This document shows positions 1 to 5,494 of a stretch of 10,528 bases of DNA, one piece after another. The stretch comes from Sandarakinorhabdus sp. Lineage in GTDB: Bacteria; Pseudomonadota; Alphaproteobacteria; Sphingomonadales; Sphingomonadaceae. A program made the position numbers and the translations under genes. Numbering within the stretch: position 1 is the first letter of the stretch; every line of letters begins with the position of its first letter. The DNA is taken from positions 1 to 10,528 of the forward strand of contig JALOSK010000070.1 in assembly GCA_025458465.1 (NCBI GenBank), in the 5' to 3' direction. Under the pieces are notes generated by a model that was not told the DNA's origin, did no database searches, and worked only from the letters and a program-made list of their open reading frames with translations.

Positions 1-95
1 CCCGTGCGCCACTAAGCCCGAAGGCTTCGTTCGACTTGCATGTGTTAGGCATGCCGCCAGCGTTCGTTCTGAGCCAGGATCAAACTCTCAAGTTC
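1..95 (-). rRNA. rrs: 16S ribosomal RNA, 5' end only (partial)
   Basis: Read on the minus strand, the segment contains the universal 16S start region GAGTTTGATCCTGGCTCAG, followed by AACGAACGCTGGCGGC and ATGCCTAACACATGCAAGTC, then the V1 hairpin AAGCCTTCGGGCTT and AGTGGCGCACGGG. The gene runs off the left edge, so only about the first 95 nt of ~1,480 are present. The mature 5' end is placed near 94-95 by aligning AACTTGAGAGTTTGATC with the E. coli start; it could be off by a few bases. The short V1 loop and the GTGGCGCACGGG that follows are typical of Sphingomonadales. The gene is transcribed leftward from the promoter region at ~424-632. Confidence 0.97.
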
Positions 96-174
96 ATGCA
101 ACCAACCGCAGCGGGGAAAACCGCAACGGCTGACTGAAGTTCAGGAGCTTATTCTGTCTGCACAACATCACTGA

Positions 175-197
175 CATACCGGCAAAAAGCCGGTGTG
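175..197 (-). other. Leader hairpin with T5 loop
   Basis: The core is CCGGC-TTTTT-GCCGG on the minus strand. The stem extends outward by three more pairs with one mismatch, and lies ~80 nt before the mature 16S end. It sits inside the transcribed rRNA leader and has no U-tract after the stem, so it is more likely an RNA folding or processing element than a terminator. Confidence 0.45.
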
Positions 198-302
198 CTT
201 GTGGTATTGAGACATATAAGCTTTGGTTTTAACCACGGTTTCCGGAGCCTGAACCCCCGAACCGTGGACCGCCGCCCACATGTCCCTTCATTTAACCTAC
301 GA

Positions 303-313
303 TGTCAAAGAGC
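303..313 (-). promoter_or_regulatory. rrn boxA antitermination site
   Basis: The minus strand reads GCTCTTTGACA, one base different from the E. coli rrn boxA core GCTCTTTAACA. As in E. coli, it is followed ~20 nt downstream by TGTGGGC. In the nascent leader RNA boxA binds the NusB-NusE(S10) pair and protects rRNA transcripts from Rho. Its place about 210 nt before the mature 16S end and downstream of the promoters fits this role. It contains TTTGACA, which resembles a -35 box, but no -10 lies at the right distance. Confidence 0.85.
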
Positions 314-328
314 GACACTGACCTGTCC

Positions 329-342
329 CCTGGTTGTCCAGG
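329..342 (-). promoter_or_regulatory. boxB-like hairpin before boxA
   Basis: The minus strand reads CCTGG-ACAA-CCAGG, a 5-bp stem with a 4-nt loop, ending 15 nt upstream of boxA. rRNA leaders commonly carry a small boxB-like hairpin just before boxA. The stem is short, and the assignment rests mainly on position. Confidence 0.5.
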
Positions 343-423
343 TTCCTGACCGGCATCTTGTCCGAGGTCGGCGACCAGCGCTTTGCCTTTCGGCGGCGGG
401 CTTGTCGTCGGCGACGGGGGCGG

Positions 424-452
424 CTTATGGTCCGCTCGGAACGCCCCGTCAA
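424..452 (-). promoter_or_regulatory. rrn promoter, proximal
   Basis: On the minus strand: -35 TTGACG (452-447), 17-bp spacer, -10 CATAAG (429-424). A run of seven A residues (463-457) sits just upstream of the -35 and could act as an UP element. The G/C-rich bases after the -10 (CCGCC) resemble the stringent-response discriminator of rRNA promoters. The predicted start is near 417, giving a leader of about 320 nt. This is the best of the three promoter candidates, and housekeeping sigma-70 recognition is assumed. Confidence 0.75.
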
Positions 453-510
453 CAACTTTTTTTCGGCGATTTCGGCGAACCGAAATCTTCGAAGTCCCGA
501 CACCACAACG

Positions 511-539
511 ATTGTCTGCCCACTTTGTCGGTGGGTCAA
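511..539 (-). promoter_or_regulatory. rrn promoter, middle candidate
   Basis: On the minus strand: -35 TTGACC (539-534), exactly 17 bp, then -10 GACAAT (516-511). Both boxes match the housekeeping consensus well. It lies ~87 bp upstream of the proximal promoter and points toward 16S. It lacks the A-tract seen before the other two candidates. Confidence 0.6.
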
Positions 540-604
540 GCGACCGCTGTTGTTGCTGTGGCTTTCAGCGTGGCGCCGGAGCGCCGCGTCGGCCGGGAGC
601 GCTC

Positions 605-632
605 CTCTATGGGGAGGCCCGCGGCGGCGCAA
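605..632 (-). promoter_or_regulatory. rrn promoter, distal candidate
   Basis: On the minus strand: TTGCGC (632-627), 16-bp spacer, ATAGAG (610-605); shifting the -10 by one base changes the spacer to 15 or 17. A run of six A residues (642-637) precedes the -35 at about the same distance as the A-tract of the proximal promoter. The boxes themselves match the consensus less well, so the call rests partly on this shared layout. Confidence 0.4.
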
Positions 633-773
633 GAGGTTTTTTGCGGAAACGCGAAATTTTCTGTCCGCTCCTTGGAAGAACCGAAGCAATGCCCGCGCTC
701 CGCCCCCTGGCGGCACCCCGAATCGCCGAGCGCAGCCCGCAGGGGTGAATCGAATCCGCCCTCAGACGCCGGC

Positions 774-1193
774 TCAGCTGGCGATATAGTGCTTCAGCTC
801 CTCCGCTTCCGCCTCGGCATCCTCGATCCGACGCTTCACCAGGTCACCGATCGACACCAGGCCCAGCACCATGTCGTTCTCCACCACGGGCAGATGGCGG
901 AATCGCCTGTCGGTCATGATCGCCATGGCATCGCAGACACTGGTGTGCGGGCCGACCGTCACCACGGGCGCCGTCATGATGTCCCGCGCACATTCATCGA
1001 GAATCGCCCGCCCGTGCGTATGCAGGCAGCGCACAATGTCCCGTTCACTGACCAGCCCGGCGATTCGGTTGCCATCCATAACCAGCACCGCGCCGATGCG
1101 GTGGCGATGCAGCAGGGACAGAATCTCGCTCAAGGGCGATTCGGGGATGACGCTGACCAGCGGCTGCTTGCCGGCGAGAATCGAACCGATCAT
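774..1193 (-). CDS. Two-CBS-domain protein
   Basis: A 139-residue protein made almost wholly of one CBS pair (Bateman module). CBS1 spans about residues 8-57 and CBS2 about 72-125. Each ends in the ribose-phosphate-contacting pattern GLVSxxD (GLVSERD at 46-52, GLVSIGD at 111-117), so adenine-nucleotide binding is likely. There is no signal peptide, membrane helix or fused catalytic domain, so it is probably a soluble cytoplasmic sensor or regulator; the partner is unknown. The ATG start is supported by GGAGAGG ending 6 nt upstream. The acidic tail EDAEAEAEE (124-132) may form a short helix. The gene points toward the rrn promoters, with ~140 bp between its stop and the distal promoter candidate and no convincing terminator. 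Stand-alone CBS pairs are common in sphingomonads and usually annotated only by domain. Confidence 0.93.
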   Translation of the reverse strand: MIGSILAGKQPLVSVIPESPLSEILSLLHRHRIGAVLVMDGNRIAGLVSERDIVRCLHTHGRAILDECARDIMTAPVVTVGPHTSVCDAMAIMTDRRFRHLPVVENDMVLGLVSIGDLVKRRIEDAEAEAEELKHYIAS

Positions 1194-1212
1194 GATTCGC
1201 CTCTCCTTCCTT

Positions 1213-1226
1213 CATCCGGCCGGATG
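1213..1226. promoter_or_regulatory. 14-bp perfect palindrome in divergent intergenic region
   Basis: CATCCGGCCGGATG is a perfect inverted repeat in the 95-bp gap between the divergently read CBS gene and the small membrane protein gene, ~20 bp upstream of the CBS start. Its position suits an operator. A palindrome this long is expected about once per 10-16 kb by chance, and more often in GC-rich DNA, so this is only a candidate. Confidence 0.25.
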
Positions 1227-1288
1227 GCGCATAGGCGGTGGCCGGGCGCCGATGATGCGCGCATTGGCCGGGAAAGGCAAAGCTTGCA

Positions 1289-1564
1289 GTGACGAATCAG
1301 CCAACCCCACCGGGCGCCAACCCCTGGGCCCCCCTGCGCCGGTTGGTTCGCCTGTGCCTGTGGCTCAGCGTGCCGGCCATCGCCGTGGCCTATGGCTGGT
1401 TGTGGCGCAGCGGCGCGCCGATGCGCTGGGAACTGCTGCTGGCGGTGGCGGCCGGCATTGGTGGCACACTGCTGCTCACCGGGGCACTGATGGGGCTGCT
1501 GTTCGTGTCGAATCAGTCAGGCCATGACGCCAGCATCGGCCACGCGGACCGCGATCCGCACTGA
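1289..1564 (+). CDS. Small two-helix membrane protein, function unknown
   Basis: A 91-residue protein that I do not recognise. It has a Pro/Asn-rich N-terminus (1-15), an Arg-containing segment (RRLVR, 17-21), a first membrane helix at about 22-38, a short linker with Arg40 and Arg46, a second helix at about 48-74 rich in Gly and Leu, and a polar tail with His and Asp (HDASIGHADRDPH). The positive charges at 17-21 favour a hairpin with a cytoplasmic N-terminus. The start is GTG, with a weak GGGAAAGG about 11 nt upstream; the next in-frame ATG (residue 45) would remove helix 1. It is divergent from the CBS gene and convergent with DUF4167 (27 bp between stops). The helix pattern and a reading frame filling the space support a real gene; no function can be inferred. 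Confidence 0.7.
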   Translation: MTNQPTPPGANPWAPLRRLVRLCLWLSVPAIAVAYGWLWRSGAPMRWELLLAVAAGIGGTLLLTGALMGLLFVSNQSGHDASIGHADRDPH

Positions 1565-1591
1565 GCTTCGCCCTCCAGGCGCGAATCAAGA

Positions 1592-2413
1592 TTATTCGGC
1601 GGCTGGCTCTGCCACGGGCTTGCGGGCGCGTGTGCGGCGGCGCGGCGCGGCTTCTTCCGTCGCATCAACGGCCGGTGCTGCTTCATCGGGCACAGCTGCC
1701 GGTGCCGGCGATCCGGCAACTGCATCGCGCTTCAGGCCAAGCCGGCGAGCGGGTTCGGGGGCCGGTTCGCGGGACACGGCAGGCGGCAGCGCCTGCAGCA
1801 ACGATTCGCGATCATCGGCCTGCATGTCGCCATCGGCTGCCGAATCACTGCGCGGGGCGTCGTTCCGGCGTTCACGGCGATCACGCTGCCAGTCACCACG
1901 CCGGCCTTCCTGGGGCCTGTCATCCCGCTGGCGATCACCACGCGGACGGTCTTCACGCGGACGGTCTTCACGTTGCCGGTCTTCGCGGGGGCGATCGTTG
2001 CGGCCGCGGGGCTCGCGCTGTTCGCGCTGTTCACGGGGCGCTTCCTCTGCCTCGCCCATGTCTGCGCCATCGTTGTCGCCATCATCGCCGTCGGCCATGT
2101 CATCGTCGTAACCGTCGCGGCCGCGCTGGCCATCGCTGCGGCCGTCACCGCGGCCTTCGGGCTGCCGTTCACGATAGTCGCCCAGCACGCGGAAATAATG
2201 TTCGGCATATTGCAGATAATATTCTGCGGTCACCCGGTCGCCGGCCTGCTGCGCGTCGCGCGCCAGCGCGCGATACTTCTCCAGCAGCTGGGTGGCGTTG
2301 CCGCGCTGGCGATTGTCCAGACGGCTGCCATAGTTGTTGCCGCCGGCCATCTGCTGCGGGCGCGGACCGCTGCTGCCGCCACCACGCCGACGCCGCTGGT
2401 TGTTCCTGATCAA
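1592..2413 (-). CDS. DUF4167 domain protein
   Basis: About 273 residues from the chosen TTG start. The DUF4167 domain fills the N-terminus: a basic head (NNQRRRRGGG, 4-13), then RLDNRQRGNATQLLEKYRAL (31-50) and the hallmark ARDAQQAGDRVTAEYYLQYA (51-70) ending EHYFRVL (71-77). The rest is low complexity: Asp/Glu-rich (101-125), Arg/Asp/Glu with RPRED repeats (130-185), then an Ala/Pro tail ending in basic RRRTRARK. The family is alphaproteobacterial; the basic, helical head suggests nucleic-acid binding, but no function is established to my knowledge. An in-frame ATG at 2512 would add 33 residues unlike the family and has no ribosome site. The TTG at 2413 starts the protein as MIRNNQ, as family members do, with a modest GGGA 9 nt upstream. 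It follows the SDR on the same strand after a 259-bp gap. Confidence 0.88.
   Translation of the reverse strand: MIRNNQRRRRGGGSSGPRPQQMAGGNNYGSRLDNRQRGNATQLLEKYRALARDAQQAGDRVTAEYYLQYAEHYFRVLGDYRERQPEGRGDGRSDGQRGRDGYDDDMADGDDGDNDGADMGEAEEAPREQREQREPRGRNDRPREDRQREDRPREDRPRGDRQRDDRPQEGRRGDWQRDRRERRNDAPRSDSAADGDMQADDRESLLQALPPAVSREPAPEPARRLGLKRDAVAGSPAPAAVPDEAAPAVDATEEAAPRRRTRARKPVAEPAAE
1941..2000 (-). repeat. 15-bp tandem repeat coding for RPRED-type units
   Basis: On the plus strand the unit CGCGGACGGTCTTCA occurs twice exactly (1941-1955, 1956-1970), followed by two diverged copies (1971-1985, 1986-2000). Each unit encodes five residues of the (R-P/Q-R-E-D) series in the DUF4167 linker. Similar degenerate units continue in the protein on both sides. 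A multiple-of-three repeat of this kind can change copy number without breaking the frame. Confidence 0.75.
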
Positions 2414-2672
2414 GATCGTCGTTCCCGTATCTGGCCGTATCGGGCCGCTGTTGGGCAAAACACACCCCCACTCGCTGCCGGCCTCGTCGCACAGCGATCG
2501 AGGCTCTGCCATCCAGGGCCGGCGTTACCCCCGTATTGTCCTGCCGGCTGAAAATCCGCTGGATTGGCGATGCGGTTGGAGAAGGCCCGCTGCTCCAGGG
2601 CGCAGGCCACCTGAACGCGCCTTAGCCGGCCGCAGCCATTCCAACAAGCGGAAAATCGAGCCGCGCGAATCG
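2414..2672. other. Intergenic region between SDR and DUF4167
   Basis: This 259-bp stretch lies between the SDR stop and the chosen DUF4167 start. I see no RNA gene and no clear terminator. A weak promoter candidate on the minus strand is TTGTTG (2647-2642), 16 bp, CTAAGG (2625-2620). If DUF4167 started at the ATG at 2512, the gap would be 160 bp. A minus-strand frame in another phase from the SDR region also continues open through here, but it resembles no family I know. Confidence 0.4.
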
Positions 2673-3473
2673 CTATGGCCGTTTCGGCGCCATCTGCGCC
2701 ATCAGGGCAAAACAGGCCTCCGGATCCTGCCGCTTCAGATCCAGCAGCTGCATTTCGGCCGCACCAGCCCGGCCCACCGGGATTTCCGGGCGATCCGCGG
2801 CGATGCCGTCCAGTATCTGCTGTGCCGCTTCGTGGATGGAAATGCCGGCATCCACCGGATCGTCGCCGGCGCCCTTCACGCTGCCATCGCCGCGCAGGGC
2901 ATTGGCGCCGATACCGGTGGCAACGAAGCCGGGCGTGAGCACATGGACCTTCAGCCCGTGCTGGGCAGTTTCGGCCCGCAGCGCATCGGACCAGCCAATC
3001 AGCGCATGCTTGGCCGCGCAATAGCCGGTGCGCAGCGGCGAGCCGACCTTGCCGGCCACCGAGGCATTGTTGATGATGCGGCCCGAACCGCGTGCCACCA
3101 TCGCCGGCAGCACAAGCTGCGTGAGGCGCAAGGGCGCGAAGAAATCCACCTCCATCAAGGTGCGATAGACCTCGAACTGCGTGTCGAGCGCCAGGCTGCG
3201 CTGCGAGATGCCGGCATTGTTGATCAGCCAGTCCACCCCGCCAGTCGCCCCCTGCACACGCGCCACGATGGCTGGCAGGGCATCCAGGTCGGTTGCCTCG
3301 AAGGTTTCGACGATGCTGCCGGAGCAATCGGCCGCCACCGCATCGAGTGCGGCCTTGTTGCGACCCGACAGCACCAGCCGCGCGCCTTCGGCAGCCAGCG
3401 CCAGCGCCAGCCCCTTGCCGATGCCGGCAGAGGCCCCGGTGATCCACACCCATTGTCCGGCAAAACGGCTCAT
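2673..3473 (-). CDS. SDR-family NAD(P)-dependent oxidoreductase
   Basis: A 266-residue classical short-chain dehydrogenase, a usual length for the family. The Rossmann dinucleotide motif is TGASAGIG (12-19), the structural NNAG is at 85-88, and the catalytic residues are Ser138 (in NASVAG), Tyr151 and Lys155 (YCAAK), with the usual 13-residue Ser-Tyr spacing. PGFVATG (181-187) is the usual cofactor-loop region. Arg38 after beta-2 (SGRNK) suggests NADP(H) preference. The substrate cannot be told. There is no signal peptide or membrane helix, so the enzyme is cytoplasmic. The ATG at 3473 overlaps the NnrU stop in an ATGA, so the two are probably translationally coupled; the frame is open 111 nt further upstream, but that part lies inside the NnrU gene and lacks SDR character. 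Confidence 0.93.
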   Translation of the reverse strand: MSRFAGQWVWITGASAGIGKGLALALAAEGARLVLSGRNKAALDAVAADCSGSIVETFEATDLDALPAIVARVQGATGGVDWLINNAGISQRSLALDTQFEVYRTLMEVDFFAPLRLTQLVLPAMVARGSGRIINNASVAGKVGSPLRTGYCAAKHALIGWSDALRAETAQHGLKVHVLTPGFVATGIGANALRGDGSVKGAGDDPVDAGISIHEAAQQILDGIAADRPEIPVGRAGAAEMQLLDLKRQDPEACFALMAQMAPKRP

Positions 3474-4156
3474 TGGAAATAGCTCCAGCCTGCGGCGCGC
3501 ACGCCGATCAGATAAAGATGCCCCCAGCCCAGAAACAGGAACCACAGCAATGCGCCGCCCAGCACCGCCACCAGGCCGGGCCACAGCGCCGACAGCGGCT
3601 GCCGGCCGTTGAGGATGGCGAAGAAGGGCACGTGGCTGGTGCGCGCCATGTGCGTGGCATAGCTGGGGTTCTGCTGCTTCTTCTTGATGTCCTGCATCAG
3701 CGTGCCGACCAACGCCAGGGTGGCCACGCCGCTGGCCAGCACGATGGTGCGCGGATCAGCGGTCATCACCATGTGCACCAGCGCCCAGATCACGAAGCTC
3801 CACATCATCGGGTGGCGGGTGATGCGCTGCACGCCCCTGGGTTCGCCATGCACGCCTGGCATCATCGCCGGGTTGGGCGCTGTCACCGATCCCACGAACA
3901 GGATGAAGGCCAGCAGCATCAGCGCCAGCGACGGGACGTAGAAGCTGGCCGGCGTGTCCCACAGGCGCGCCTTGGGGATCTGTCGCCACAGCTGCACCGC
4001 CGCGCCAAAGCTGGCCAGCGCGACCAGCGAATAGACGATCGCAAAGCCCTTTTCACCCAGCCGCGCCACCAGCGGCGCGCGCAGCGGGTGCGACAGAAGT
4101 TCGTGACTGGCCACGAACAGGCCGGTCAGGATTCCCAGCAGCAACAGATCCGGCAC
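3470..4156 (-). CDS. NnrU-family integral membrane protein
   Basis: About 228 residues with six or seven membrane helices (roughly 4-20, 38-56, 72-92, 116-132, 137-153, 190-211 and perhaps to 218). The family hallmark ITRHPMMWSFVIWALVHMV lies at 112-130, with other His residues at 18, 23, 128, 169 and 175. NnrU was named from denitrification gene clusters, and the plant zeta-carotene isomerase Z-ISO is a haem-containing relative, so these His residues are candidate haem ligands; that is inference for this protein. No denitrification or carotenoid gene is visible nearby. The start chosen is GTG at 4156, with GGAGG (4168-4164) at a 7-nt spacing; the frame also has a TTG two codons upstream, but that touches the ribosome site. 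The stop overlaps the SDR start by four bases. Confidence 0.9.
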   Translation of the reverse strand: MPDLLLLGILTGLFVASHELLSHPLRAPLVARLGEKGFAIVYSLVALASFGAAVQLWRQIPKARLWDTPASFYVPSLALMLLAFILFVGSVTAPNPAMMPGVHGEPRGVQRITRHPMMWSFVIWALVHMVMTADPRTIVLASGVATLALVGTLMQDIKKKQQNPSYATHMARTSHVPFFAILNGRQPLSALWPGLVAVLGGALLWFLFLGWGHLYLIGVRAAGWSYFQ

Positions 4157-4176
4157 CCGCAACCCTCCCGTGACGC

Positions 4177-4193
4177 GCGCTGCGGCGCAGCGC
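4177..4193 (-). other. Intercistronic hairpin, amidohydrolase-like to NnrU
   Basis: GCGCTGC-GCC-GCAGCGC on the minus strand is a perfect 7-bp GC stem with a 3-nt loop. It lies between the stop of the amidohydrolase-like gene (4199) and the NnrU ribosome site (4168-4164). No U-tract follows, so intrinsic termination is unlikely; it could stabilise upstream mRNA ends or dampen read-through into nnrU. Confidence 0.4.
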
Positions 4194-4198
4194 CCGTG

Positions 4199-5494
4199 TC
4201 AGCGCGGATATTGCAACGGCAAATCGGTGCGGCCAAGGGCCTTGTATCGATTGGCCAGATCCGTTTGCCGGCTCCGCATCGGCTGGGCGGCGCCATCGAT
4301 ATAGACGGCCACCGGGGTGCTGGTGAGTTCCAGTGGATCGCCATCCCAGATCACCACGTCGGCGCGGCTGCCCACCGCCAGCGTGCCCAGATCGGCAAGC
4401 CCGAAGATGCGCGCCGGATTGGCGGTGATGCTGGCCAGCGCCTGCCCCTTCGTGAGGCCCTTGCCGCCCGGCACGGTGCCCTGCGCCACCGCGTTGCCGG
4501 CATAGCCGGGCAGGTTGACCGGCGTGGTGCCGCCAATCCCGCCCAGCGCACCCAGCGCCACTGTCACGCCGGCGGCCTGCAGATGGCCGGGATTGTTGCG
4601 GCTGGATGCCAGCGTCTCGAAATCGTCGGGCAGATCATACAGGCTGTGGGTGATCACCGGCACGCCGGCCCGCGCGATATCGGCCGCCACCAGCCAGGCT
4701 TCGCGGGCGCCGATCAGCACCGGGCGCAGGGCCGGATATCTCGCCTTCAGGTTCAGCACCTCGCGGATGTCGCTGGCGCGCTGGGCATGGATCAGCAGCG
4801 GCTGCCGGCCGGCCAGCACCGCCCCCAGCGCTTCGGCATCCAGCCGCTTGGTGAGGGAGCCGCTGTCCTGCCCGCGATCGAATGCGGCGGGGTTCGCCGC
4901 CAGCCGCGCCGCTTCGGCCAGCATGTTGGACAATTGCGCCCACGCCGCCGGGCGGGAGCCGCCGGCCAGCCGGGCGCCATTTTCGCCCATCTCCACATAT
5001 TGAAAGGCGCGGGCCCTGGTGACCGTGGGGCCGTTGGCCGCCAGGCTGATCACCGCGCCCTGCCCGGCAAAGATATTGCTGCCCGCACCGGGCATGACCA
5101 CGGCGCGGGTGATACCGGCCATGCGGTTGATGGCGAAATGCAGGCTGTTGGGATTGATGGCGGTGGAAAGATCAAGCGCAGCGGAAAAGGCCGATTGCCG
5201 GGCGCCGGCATCGTTGGTCTCGCGCACGCCTTCCACCTCGCTGATGCCAAGATCACTGGCCGCCGCGATGATGCCGGGCGTGATGATGCGGCCGCTGGCA
5301 TCGACACGCGTCGCCCCGGCGGGCACGGCAAGGCCGCTGCCGATGGCGGTGATGCGGCCATTGTCGATGATGATGGTGGCGTTCTCGATCCGCTGTTCGC
5401 CCACACCGGTCAGCGCAGTGGCGCCGGTGATGGCCACTGGTGCAGCGATGGCGGGGGTGGCGGCCAGACCGGCCAGCAGCAGGACGCGCTTCAT
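4199..5494 (-). CDS. Exported amidohydrolase-like protein lacking the metal site
   Basis: A 431-residue secreted or periplasmic protein: signal peptide MKRVLLLAGLAATPAIA then A-P at ~17-19. It has the two-part amidohydrolase (COG1228-like) layout: a beta-sandwich start (TALTGVGEQRIENATIIIDN), the barrel, then the closing GSRADVVIWDGDPLELTSTP (375-394). The catalytic HxH after TPGII is replaced by AxD (Ala79, Asp81: IIAAASDLG), whereas the upstream neighbour has IIDIHSHLG. By comparison with that neighbour the second metal His region (FHHAVE) is IGAREA here, and the metal Asp region (VHSDDG) is ALGALGG. One His (236, LLIHAQRASD) is kept. The protein is therefore probably a non-catalytic paralogue, perhaps a subunit or binding partner of the neighbour. 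Length and frame are intact, so it is not a decayed pseudogene. Its ATG overlaps nothing but its neighbour's TGA (ATGA; 4 bases). Confidence 0.92.
   Translation of the reverse strand: MKRVLLLAGLAATPAIAAPVAITGATALTGVGEQRIENATIIIDNGRITAIGSGLAVPAGATRVDASGRIITPGIIAAASDLGISEVEGVRETNDAGARQSAFSAALDLSTAINPNSLHFAINRMAGITRAVVMPGAGSNIFAGQGAVISLAANGPTVTRARAFQYVEMGENGARLAGGSRPAAWAQLSNMLAEAARLAANPAAFDRGQDSGSLTKRLDAEALGAVLAGRQPLLIHAQRASDIREVLNLKARYPALRPVLIGAREAWLVAADIARAGVPVITHSLYDLPDDFETLASSRNNPGHLQAAGVTVALGALGGIGGTTPVNLPGYAGNAVAQGTVPGGKGLTKGQALASITANPARIFGLADLGTLAVGSRADVVIWDGDPLELTSTPVAVYIDGAAQPMRSRQTDLANRYKALGRTDLPLQYPR

Larger units (their letters stand above)
96..417 (-). other. 16S rRNA leader (transcribed, processed away)
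   Basis: This non-coding stretch lies between the predicted rrn transcription start (~417) and the mature 16S end (~95). In transcript order it holds a CCTGG/CCAGG hairpin (342-329), a boxA antitermination site (313-303) followed by a conserved-looking TGTGGGC segment, a GC-rich hairpin with a T5 loop (197-175) and a GCGG/CCGC hairpin close to the mature end. Processing would need pairing with the spacer 3' of 16S, which lies outside the window. Several long open frames cross this region on both strands, but none has a recognisable product and all cross rRNA signals, so I treat the stretch as non-coding. Confidence 0.8.

Noticed and set aside
292..309. TTTGACA on the minus strand as a -35 promoter box
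   Set aside because: It is part of the boxA antitermination motif, and no -10 sequence lies 16-18 bp downstream.
714..747. Inverted repeat CACCCC...GGGGTG after the CBS gene as a terminator
   Set aside because: 6-bp stem with a 22-nt loop and no T-run downstream on the minus strand; too weak.
195..1292. 365-codon open frame across the rRNA leader and CBS gene
   Set aside because: It crosses boxA, the rrn promoters and the antisense of the CBS gene, with no protein-like pattern.
1941..2000. CRISPR-like array
   Set aside because: The repeats are contiguous 15-bp units without spacers, in frame within a coding sequence.
1524..2551. Several plus-strand open frames (Arg/Ser-rich and Ala/Val-rich)
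   Set aside because: They are mirror frames of the repetitive Arg/Asp-rich DUF4167 linker; apparent hydrophobic stretches come from the complement of charged codons.
2410..3453. 347-codon minus-strand frame overlapping the SDR
   Set aside because: Out of phase with the SDR, whose Ser-Tyr-Lys site is intact; the tail extending into the 2414-2672 gap resembles no family I know.
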